A stretch of DNA of 5,268 nt from an uncultured Rhizobiaceae group bacterium (GTDB taxonomy: Bacteria > Pseudomonadota > Alphaproteobacteria > Rhizobiales > Rhizobiaceae): NCBI GenBank assembly GCA_937923355.1, contig CALAIO010000196.1, positions 1 through 5,268 of the forward strand. The letters run 5' to 3'. Position numbers and translations under genes: made by a program. Positions 1-5,268 of this stretch are shown piece by piece; positions within the stretch are counted from its first letter, which is position 1, and every line of letters begins with the position of its first letter. The notes beneath the pieces were generated by a model. It was not told the DNA's origin. It saw only the letters and a list, made by a program, of their open reading frames with translations, and did no database searches.

Positions 1-2487
1 AATACCTTTGCCACCTCGACCTGAGACACGATATTCATGACTGGATGAACGTTTGCCAAAACCGCGTTCAGAAAGCGTAAGGATAAGCTGTTCGCTTGCC
101 TGCATTTCAGCAAACCGCTCGTCAGTCAGAACCTGATCAGAACCTTCTTCATCCGACTCATCGGCAATAACTTCTACTTCTTCACCAGCCTCAGCAGCGA
201 GTAATGCACGACGCTGTTTAAGGAATGCCGTGCGCTCCCACGCTTCTGCTTTGGTAGGATTAAGAATGGTCATCGAGATAACTTTGTCATCCACACCCAG
301 ATTAATGCCACGAACACCAACAGAGTTACGCCCTGCAAAGACACGGATGTCAGTTACTTTAAAACGAATTGCCTGACCTTTAGCAGAAGTAAGAAGAACA
401 GTTGCATCTTCTGTACACGTATCAACACCAACGATACCATCTTCACCCTCAAGCTTCATGGCTATCTTACCATTGCGGTTTACAAGCTTGAAGTCGGATA
501 ATTTATTGCGCCGAACCGTACCCTGCGTCGTTGCAAACATGATGTTGAGATTATCCCAGCTATCCTCATCTTCAGGTAGCGGCATAATCGTAGTAATTGT
601 CTCACCTTGTTCAAGCGGCAGGATATTAATCAGAGCCTTGCCACGCGCATTAGGTGCAGCAAGCGGTAATTTCCAAACTTTCAACTTGTAAGCAATACCA
701 CGCGTAGAGAAGAACAGCATCGGCGTATGTGTATTTTCAACAAAGATACGCGTCACAAAATCTTCATCGCGCGTCGACATGCCAGAGCGGCCTTTACCAC
801 CACGGCGTTGCGCACGATACGTATCAAGCGGCACACGCTTGATGTAACCATTATGGCTTACGGTGACGACCATATCTTCACGCGCAATAAGATCTTCATC
901 TTCCATATCGAAACCACCATCGGTGATTTCTGTACGACGCGGCGTCGCGAATTCATCGCGGACTTCAATCAATTCATCCGTAATAATTTTCATAACACGA
1001 ACATGACTTGCAAGAATATCAAGATAATCCTTGATTTCTTCGCCAATCGTATTGAGTTCATCCCCAATTTCATCGCGACCAAGCGCTGTTAGCCTTTGTA
1101 GACGCAAATCAAGAATAGCACGCGCCTGCTCTTCAGAAAGATTGTATGTGCCGTCATCATTGAGTTTATGGCGAGGATCATCAATTAACAGAACCAAAGG
1201 AGCTACGTCTTTAGCAGGCCAATTGCGCTCCATTAATCCAGCACGTGCAGTTGCAGGGTCCGGTGCTTTACGAATGAGCGCAATCACCTCGTCAATGTTA
1301 GCAACTGCAATTGCAAGACCAACCAAGACGTGCGCACGAATACGCGCTTTATTGAGCAAGAACTTGGTTCGGCGTGTAACAACCTCTTCGCGGAATGCAA
1401 TAAACGCACGCAGCATATCCATCAGGTTCATCTGCTCAGGCTTACCACCATTAAGAGCAACGAAGTTACAACCAAAGGATGTTTGAAGCGGCGTATAGCG
1501 ATAAAGCTGATTAAGAACCACATCGGCAACCGCATCACGCTTAAGCTCAATCACAACACGGTAGCCATCACGGTCAGACTCATCGCGAATATCAGAAATG
1601 CCCTCAACGCGTTTATCACGCACGAGTTCAGCCATTTTCTCAATCATGGAGGCTTTATTGACCTGATAAGGGACTTCCGTCACAACCAAAGCCTGACGGT
1701 CACCACGAATGGTCTCTTCTTCAACCTTTGAACGCATCAAAACAGAGCCACGTCCTGTTTCATAAGCAGAACGAATACCGCTACGTCCAAGGATCATCGC
1801 GCCCGTTGGAAAATCAGGCCCTGGAATAATCTGCATAATCTCTTCAAGAGGGATTGCAGGATTTTCGATCATGGCCAAACAGCCATCAATCAATTCGCCC
1901 AGGTTATGTGGCGGAATATTCGTCGCCATACCAACGGCAATACCGCCTGCACCATTGGCAAGCAGATTTGGAAACTTTGCCGGAATAACAACCGGCTCAC
2001 GCTCAGAATTATCGTAGTTGTCCTGAAAATCGACAGTATCTTTGTCGATGTCGGACAGCAGTTCATGTGCAGCCTTCGCCATACGGGATTCCGTATAACG
2101 CATGGCAGCTGCCTTATCGCCATCAATCGAACCAAAGTTACCCTGACCATCAATCAGTGGCAAACGAAGTGAGAAATCCTGCGCCATGCGAACCATGGCA
2201 TCATAAATCGCAGTATCACCATGTGGGTGATATTTACCGATAACATCACCAACAATACGGGCAGACTTGCGATACGGCTTATTCCAGTCGTAGCCGTTTT
2301 CGTGCATTGAATATAAAATTCGGCGGTGCACGGGTTTAAGGCCATCACGAACATCAGGAAGCGCCCTACTAACGATTACGCTCATAGCATAATCAAGATA
2401 AGATCTGCTCATCTCCTCAATAATGGAGATTGGCTTGATATCGGAAGGATCGTCGCCTGAACCTGGAGTATTTGCTTCGTCTGACAA
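1..2487 (-). CDS. gyrA: DNA gyrase subunit A, 3'-truncated by window edge
   Basis: GyrA is the breakage-reunion subunit of DNA gyrase, which with GyrB introduces negative supercoils using ATP. 829 codons are visible with no frameshift in the segments I translated. Family members in alphaproteobacteria run to roughly 900 or more residues, so the last part of the C-terminal beta-pinwheel is missing. Visible landmarks are the N-terminal block [20 protein letters not shown], the quinolone-region motif [17 protein letters not shown] (residues 87-103), the catalytic tyrosine in AAMRYTE (Tyr131), and the GyrA box QRRGGKG at residues 560-566, which marks the wrapping domain. An acidic insert lies at about 766-784, and a degenerate GyrA-box-like SGRGGKGI ends the visible part. 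The start is TTG at 2485-2487. It has AGGTGA six bases upstream, an in-frame TGA just before it, and no other start codon before the conserved region. Identification is certain; the TTG start is likely. Confidence 0.98.
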   Translation of the reverse strand, partial: MSDEANTPGSGDDPSDIKPISIIEEMSRSYLDYAMSVIVSRALPDVRDGLKPVHRRILYSMHENGYDWNKPYRKSARIVGDVIGKYHPHGDTAIYDAMVRMAQDFSLRLPLIDGQGNFGSIDGDKAAAMRYTESRMAKAAHELLSDIDKDTVDFQDNYDNSEREPVVIPAKFPNLLANGAGGIAVGMATNIPPHNLGELIDGCLAMIENPAIPLEEIMQIIPGPDFPTGAMILGRSGIRSAYETGRGSVLMRSKVEEETIRGDRQALVVTEVPYQVNKASMIEKMAELVRDKRVEGISDIRDESDRDGYRVVIELKRDAVADVVLNQLYRYTPLQTSFGCNFVALNGGKPEQMNLMDMLRAFIAFREEVVTRRTKFLLNKARIRAHVLVGLAIAVANIDEVIALIRKAPDPATARAGLMERNWPAKDVAPLVLLIDDPRHKLNDDGTYNLSEEQARAILDLRLQRLTALGRDEIGDELNTIGEEIKDYLDILASHVRVMKIITDELIEVRDEFATPRRTEITDGGFDMEDEDLIAREDMVVTVSHNGYIKRVPLDTYRAQRRGGKGRSGMSTRDEDFVTRIFVENTHTPMLFFSTRGIAYKLKVWKLPLAAPNARGKALINILPLEQGETITTIMPLPEDEDSWDNLNIMFATTQGTVRRNKLSDFKLVNRNGKIAMKLEGEDGIVGVDTCTEDATVLLTSAKGQAIRFKVTDIRVFAGRNSVGVRGINLGVDDKVISMTILNPTKAEAWERTAFLKQRRALLAAEAGEEVEVIADESDEEGSDQVLTDERFAEMQASEQLILTLSERGFGKRSSSHEYRVSGRGGKGI

Positions 2488-2493
2488 GAATAT

Positions 2494-2499
2494 TCACCT
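2494..2499 (-). promoter_or_regulatory. Ribosome binding site deciding the gyrA TTG start
   Basis: AGGTGA on the minus strand lies six bases before the TTG codon. The TGA inside this motif is in frame with gyrA, so translation cannot begin further upstream. The next in-frame ATG is codon 26, inside the conserved EEMSRSY block, which would delete conserved sequence. This supports the TTG start. Confidence 0.75.
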
Positions 2500-2519
2500 A
2501 GTAATAAATTGTTGATTCT

Positions 2520-2548
2520 ATCTTATCCGATTCCCTTTCATCGACCAA
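2520..2548 (-). promoter_or_regulatory. Candidate gyrA promoter
   Basis: On the minus strand TTGGTC (2543-2548) and TAAGAT (2520-2525) are separated by 17 bases. They match three of six and four of six bases of the sigma-70 consensus boxes. Transcription would start near 2513, giving a leader of about 25 bases. Position and spacing are sensible but the match is modest, and the region is AT-rich, so chance matches are expected. Confidence 0.3.
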
Positions 2549-2584
2549 ATCTGAAGAGATAAATAAGAAATAATTTACTCAATA

Positions 2585-2612
2585 ATTACAATGCGTTAAT
2601 CGCTTATATAAA
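2585..2612 (+). promoter_or_regulatory. Candidate marC promoter
   Basis: ATTACA (2585-2590) and TATAAA (2607-2612) are spaced by 16 bases on the plus strand. This is a reasonable sigma-70-like pair in the divergent region between gyrA and the MarC gene. It would leave a leader of about 50 bases before the ATG at 2669. The call rests only on consensus similarity. The rest of 2488-2668 shows no further gene or clear hairpin. Confidence 0.3.
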
Positions 2613-2668
2613 AGCCTGATCAAATAAATTGGGTAGCCATCGGCGCAATAGCCTGATATCGAAGTTTT

Positions 2669-3298
2669 ATGTTTGAATTTGATAATATCTTGAACGCGTT
2701 TTTCACGCTTTTCGTGACGATCGACCCTGTTGGCTTGGCACCTATTTTCATTGGCGTCACGGTCGGCATGAGTACACAACAACGCAAGTCTGTGGCTCTA
2801 CGCGCTTGTATTATCGCACTTGGGCTGATGGTGCTCTTTCTACTTGCAGGGCAAATCATTCTGGACACGCTTGGGATCACTATACATGCCTTTAGAGTGG
2901 CCGGTGGTTTATTGCTATTCTACACGGCCTTTGAGATGGTTTTTGGTGCTAGACAAGAGCGCAAGGAAAAGACCACTGAAACTGCCATCTCACAAGATCA
3001 GATCGAAAACCTGGCAGTTTTCCCGCTCGCCCTACCTCTGATTGCTGGCCCAGGCGCAATATCAGCGACCATTCTACTCTCAACACAATTTGAAAGCAGT
3101 TGGGAGTGGCGTGGTGTCTTATTTCTGGTAATCGCATTTGTAATTTTATTAGTCTTCCTTGCCTTCATCGCATCAGAGCTTTTGAGTAAGTATCTGGGCA
3201 ATACAGGAAGAATGATTATGACTAGGCTTTTGGGCGTGCTACTGGCCGCTTTATCAGTGCAATTCGTAATCGATGGTGTAAAAGCGCTCGTAACCTAA
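2669..3298 (+). CDS. MarC family integral membrane protein
   Basis: This 209-residue protein has the features of the MarC (UPF0056) family of inner-membrane proteins. They are often labelled multiple antibiotic resistance proteins, but a role in resistance is not supported for the E. coli founder, and the substrate is unknown. Family motifs visible are TIDPVGLAPIF (residues 17-27), FRVAGGLLLFYTAFEMVFG (75-93), FPLALPLIAGPGAIS (118-132) and RLLGVLLAALSVQFVIDGV (186-204). About six membrane segments can be drawn, near 8-30, 42-64, 72-92, 115-137, 148-170 and 184-204, with a charged loop at 94-113. Length is typical, so the gene appears complete. The ATG start is followed directly by the expected N-terminus, but its ribosome binding site is weak (GAAG four bases upstream). 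It is divergent from gyrA, and its stop codon overlaps that of the convergent yigZ-like gene. Confidence 0.93.
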   Translation: MFEFDNILNAFFTLFVTIDPVGLAPIFIGVTVGMSTQQRKSVALRACIIALGLMVLFLLAGQIILDTLGITIHAFRVAGGLLLFYTAFEMVFGARQERKEKTTETAISQDQIENLAVFPLALPLIAGPGAISATILLSTQFESSWEWRGVLFLVIAFVILLVFLAFIASELLSKYLGNTGRMIMTRLLGVLLAALSVQFVIDGVKALVT

Positions 3299-3858
3299 CA
3301 TACTATTTCTTTAAAGCATTGAATATCTTCTTCAGCGCCTTCAAGCGCAAATAGCACACCACTTTCATTGAATTGGCGATCCATAACGCTAAGGTTTGCC
3401 AGTTTTATTTGTCGCTCCACCTCAGAAGACATTTCAAAACTTGTTTGGTGCGTGAAATTCGCAATACGCTTCCAGTCGATTAATTCAGCATTTTGAATCG
3501 CCAGATTGGAAGCGCCTGCATAAGCACGTGCCAATCCACCTGTGCCGAGTTTTGTGCCGCCAAAATAACGCGTAACAATCATTCCCACATTTATCAGGTT
3601 TGCACCGATCAAAGTTTTAAGTACAGGCATACCAGAAGTACCTGCGGGTTCACCATCATCTTTGGCATTCTCATTGATTTGATTGGCATCGGAAATAACA
3701 CGAAAAGCCGTCACATGGTGAGACGCCTTGGGGTGAAGTTTACGAAGCTCTTCAAGCTTATTGTCAAATGTATTATGTGGAACAATATTGGCTATAAACC
3801 GAGAGCCTTTTTCTTCAAGCTCGGCTTCATAAATCTCTGCAACTGTTTTGAATGCCAA
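3295..3858 (-). CDS. YigZ/IMPACT family protein (UPF0029)
   Basis: This 187-residue protein belongs to the widespread YigZ/IMPACT family. Eukaryotic IMPACT regulates the kinase GCN2; the bacterial role is not established, though nucleic-acid or ribosome-related functions have been suggested. Visible are the N-terminal GSRFIA (18-23), the HPKASHHVTAFRV segment (42-54), the signature GEPAGTSGMPVL (69-80) and the strongly conserved VTRYFGGTKLGTGGLARAY (95-113). A C-terminal domain from about 130 corresponds to the DUF1949-type domain. E. coli YigZ is about 204 residues, so this copy is slightly short but complete. The start is TTG at 3856-3858. It is the only start codon between an upstream in-frame TAG (the stop of the preceding gene) and the conserved region. 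The nearest purine-rich motif, AAGG, is 12 bases away, so initiation may be weak or coupled to the upstream gene 24 bp away. Confidence 0.95.
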   Translation of the reverse strand: MAFKTVAEIYEAELEEKGSRFIANIVPHNTFDNKLEELRKLHPKASHHVTAFRVISDANQINENAKDDGEPAGTSGMPVLKTLIGANLINVGMIVTRYFGGTKLGTGGLARAYAGASNLAIQNAELIDWKRIANFTHQTSFEMSSEVERQIKLANLSVMDRQFNESGVLFALEGAEEDIQCFKEIVC

Positions 3859-3882
3859 GCTAAATACAAGCCTTAAAAGTTT

Positions 3883-4245
3883 CTAGCGCCCTGGAACCTG
3901 TACAACAATTTCCTTGCCGCCAAGCCCATGAACTGAGTCATTTGCGCGGACAATCACTGTTTTAACACCTTCTGGAATTTTGATACTGCCTGATCGTGTA
4001 AAGGGCTGTTCATTCACATGAGGATGCGCGAGAATTCTTGTACCGTAAACCGTACCGTCTTCACCAACTACTTCCCAGCGGTTAGCAAAATGATCCCAGC
4101 CTTCGTCTGCATGTTTGACGGTTACAGAGAAATTATAAGAACCACTTGCCCCACTAACTTTAACATCAACAACATCTGCCTCACCAGCAAAAGATATTTT
4201 AGTCAAAACCAAACTGGCCATGACTATACCAAGCAAATATCGCAT
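3883..4245 (-). CDS. Small secreted protein of unknown function, His-containing
   Basis: This 120-residue protein starts with a clear signal peptide: MRY, a hydrophobic stretch to about residue 16, then SFA with likely cleavage after Ala20. The mature protein would be about 100 residues in the periplasm or outside the cell. Alternating hydrophobic residues (VVDVKVSG, YNFSVTVKH, RWEVVGEDG, KTVIVRAND, KEIVVQV) suggest a compact beta-sandwich. Striking segments are HADEGWDHFANRWEV (45-59), LAHPHVNEQPFTRS (72-85) and DSVHGLGGKE (103-112). These hold five histidines next to acidic residues, and there is no cysteine. I recognise it only as resembling conserved hypothetical exported proteins of alphaproteobacteria and assign no function. 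The ATG start is supported by AAGGAG six bases upstream. It lies 24 bp before the yigZ-like gene on the same strand, so the two are probably one operon. Confidence 0.85.
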   Translation of the reverse strand: MRYLLGIVMASLVLTKISFAGEADVVDVKVSGASGSYNFSVTVKHADEGWDHFANRWEVVGEDGTVYGTRILAHPHVNEQPFTRSGSIKIPEGVKTVIVRANDSVHGLGGKEIVVQVPGR

Positions 4246-4251
4246 TCGTGT

Positions 4252-4257
4252 CTCCTT
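4252..4257 (-). promoter_or_regulatory. Strong ribosome binding site of the 120-residue secreted protein gene
   Basis: AAGGAG on the minus strand lies six bases before the ATG at 4245. It is the best Shine-Dalgarno match in the window and fixes the start, which also gives a well-formed signal peptide. Confidence 0.8.
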
Positions 4258-4291
4258 ATAGATAACTTTTATTTATTCGCTGTAGACGAAT

Positions 4292-4297
4292 ATTATA
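4292..4297 (-). promoter_or_regulatory. Candidate -10 box for the secreted protein-yigZ operon
   Basis: A perfect TATAAT on the minus strand, within CTATATAATA, lies about 47 bases before the ATG at 4245. Transcription would start near 4285 and leave a leader of about 40 bases. No good -35 hexamer is seen at 16-18 bases upstream (best is TCGAAT, three of six), so the promoter would rely on the -10 region or on an activator. Assignment is by consensus only. Confidence 0.4.
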
Positions 4298-4383
4298 TAG
4301 TGCAAATTGTAGAGGATTCGAGATAAAGTCTCAAACTCTAGGGTAACTGAAACAATCCTCATCCGTAGGAAGAATTATGACAC

Positions 4384-4548
4384 CTAGTAACTGCTTGCTT
4401 CTACGCATCTTTTCTGCTGCTTATCCCATTTTTCTCCTGATGCGCATTGTTCTTTATCTTTGGCAAAGACTGCTGTTGAAGGCGCGGAAAGGGTAAAAGC
4501 TGACACCAATGCAAAAGCTATGAATGTTTTTTTAGCGGTATTAATCAT
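4384..4548 (-). CDS. Small secreted two-cysteine peptide (54 residues)
   Basis: A short reading frame runs from ATG (4546-4548) to TAG (4384-4386). The product begins MINTAKKTFIAFALVSAFTL and continues through SAPSTAVFA. This is a textbook signal peptide: lysines at 6-7, a hydrophobic core at 8-20, and likely cleavage after Ala29. The mature part is only about 25 residues (30-54). It contains the pattern C-x2-G-x2-W-D-x5-C-V (Cys35, Gly38, Trp41, Asp42, Cys48, Val49), and the two cysteines could form one disulfide in the periplasm. Similar C..G..WD.....CV modules occur in small exported proteins of alphaproteobacteria; this is from memory of the pattern, not a search. The ribosome binding site is weak (TGGA about seven bases upstream). 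Function is unknown. The signal peptide plus paired cysteines make a chance frame unlikely. Confidence 0.75.
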   Translation of the reverse strand: MINTAKKTFIAFALVSAFTLSAPSTAVFAKDKEQCASGEKWDKQQKRCVEASSY

Positions 4549-4663
4549 AATAAAATCCAGTTCTTAATCTTTGATCGAAGCGTGCAGCAAAGCAGTTATT
4601 TTCTCAAATAAACTTCTGTAGAAAAAAAGTGAAAAGAAAATCAAATAATAAAATGAATAATTC
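4549..4663. other. AT-rich intergenic spacer without recognised element
   Basis: These 115 bases separate the membrane protein gene from the 54-codon gene on the same strand. The minus strand contains T-rich runs (around 4622-4640) but no GC-rich stem precedes them, so I do not call a terminator. No convincing promoter pair was found for the small gene. It may be read through from the membrane protein gene or use a poorly matching promoter here. Confidence 0.5.
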
Positions 4664-5268
4664 TCAAGCCTCTATTTTGTATGAGGCAAGTATATTGGCA
4701 TAAAGCGCCAACAGTAATAGACCTAACGGGAAACTGGCGCCCACTATGTCACTTCCCAATCGCCCGCCAATACCAGCAAGAAGTATGGCGATGGAAATTG
4801 GAAAGATGAAACGTAAGAACAGCATTACGATTGTGCCCAACAGACCGCTTACAACCAGAATTGAAGATAAGAGTACTGCAGAAATTCCAAGCATTGCATA
4901 TTTTATAACGGTTAAAGGCCATTGAACCAAAAGTGTTTCTCCTCCAGTAAGCGCTTTGAATACAAGAGCATTTTCTGAAAAATCAGCCAAAACGACAAAT
5001 AGTAATGCAGTTAAGATCATCCTTACTATTGGGCGGTTTCCTCGCGTTTGAAAGGCTGTTGCCAAAAGCGCAAACCCGGCACTAAACGTTATAGGAAAAA
5101 GAATATCCAGAAAAAACACAATCTGTGCAGTTTTTAACGGTGCGATCGCTTCAAGCACACCACCCATGGCAGGTACCGCATCAAGCCCGCCTGGCAAAAC
5201 TGCCATAACAACCGCAAAAAGAATTGCGATGCCCGTAGCAATAGCCAATAAAGCAGATGCAGTTGATA
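4664..5268 (-). CDS. Multi-pass membrane protein of unknown function, 5'-truncated
   Basis: The reading frame is open to the window edge, giving 200 visible codons before the TGA at 4664-4666. A TTG at 5246-5248 is in frame but lies within a continuing hydrophobic helix (ALLAIATGIAILF), so the true start is probably outside the window. Counting from the first full visible codon, hydrophobic segments are at about 5-24, 46-71, 83-104, 116-138, 139-166 and 177-195, suggesting five to six membrane helices. Notable polar residues in membrane segments are LDILFPITFSAGF (53-65) and ADFSEN (94-99). These resemble conserved D/E positions seen in some uncharacterised bacterial membrane proteins with a D..EN motif, but I cannot name a family. 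The C-terminus is short (SYKIEA). No catalytic or transport signature is recognised. It is followed by the small secreted peptide gene on the same strand. Confidence 0.85.
   Translation of the reverse strand, partial: STASALLAIATGIAILFAVVMAVLPGGLDAVPAMGGVLEAIAPLKTAQIVFFLDILFPITFSAGFALLATAFQTRGNRPIVRMILTALLFVVLADFSENALVFKALTGGETLLVQWPLTVIKYAMLGISAVLLSSILVVSGLLGTIVMLFLRFIFPISIAILLAGIGGRLGSDIVGASFPLGLLLLALYANILASYKIEA

Noticed and set aside
458..1731. Several plus-strand open frames opposite gyrA (458-691, 727-1092, 1031-1486, 1330-1731)
   Set aside because: They lie antisense to the continuous, well-conserved gyrA frame and their translations show no recognisable domain. They are shadow frames.
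2614..2657. Direct repeat GCCTGAT at 2614-2620 and 2651-2657 before the MarC gene
   Set aside because: Seven-base identity with no helical-phase or palindromic support is within chance expectation.
3493..3876. Plus-strand open frame of 127 codons opposite the yigZ-like gene
   Set aside because: The minus strand encodes the clear YigZ/IMPACT signature motifs, and the plus frame shows no family features.
4018..4326. Plus-strand open frame of 102 codons opposite the secreted protein gene
   Set aside because: The minus-strand gene has a strong ribosome binding site, a signal peptide and coherent beta-strand patterning. The plus-strand frame has none of these.
4320..4332. Short inverted repeat GAGA-TAAAG-TCTC upstream of the candidate -10 box
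   Set aside because: Four-base arms are expected by chance in AT-rich DNA. It lies near the missing -35 position, but there is no second copy to support an operator.
4622..4663. Possible terminator after the membrane protein gene
   Set aside because: There is a T-rich run on the minus strand but no stable stem before it; only a tiny GAATTATTC palindrome is present.

Overview
This window looks like ordinary chromosomal DNA from an alphaproteobacterium of moderate-to-low GC content. The main evidence is the GyrA protein, which resembles alphaproteobacterial GyrA in its N-terminal region ([26 protein letters not shown] type) and has an acidic insertion in its C-terminal domain. The genus cannot be fixed from the sequence alone. 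No mobile element, CRISPR array, rRNA or tRNA gene was seen.

Layout. Positions 1-2487 hold the first 829 codons of gyrA on the minus strand, cut off at the 3' end by the window edge. A 181-bp AT-rich divergent intergenic region (2488-2668) separates it from a MarC-family inner-membrane protein gene on the plus strand (2669-3298). That gene meets a minus-strand YigZ/IMPACT-family gene (3295-3858) tail to tail, and the two stop codons overlap. Upstream of yigZ, on the same strand and only 24 bp away, is a gene for a 120-residue secreted protein of unknown function (3883-4245), with a strong ribosome binding site and a candidate promoter. These two are probably co-transcribed. Further upstream is a very small gene (4384-4548, 54 codons) for a secreted two-cysteine peptide. 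Last is the 3' part of a multi-pass membrane protein gene (4664 to the window end), whose start lies outside the window.

How the genes relate. GyrA is the DNA-cleaving subunit of gyrase, a housekeeping enzyme. MarC and YigZ are conserved proteins of poorly defined role. The three genes at the right end encode envelope proteins (two exported, one integral membrane), but nothing shows that they form one pathway. I found no convincing new multi-gene system. The items most worth a second look are the 54-residue secreted peptide, the histidine-containing 120-residue secreted protein, the uncharacterised membrane protein with a DFSEN motif, and the overlapping convergent stop codons.
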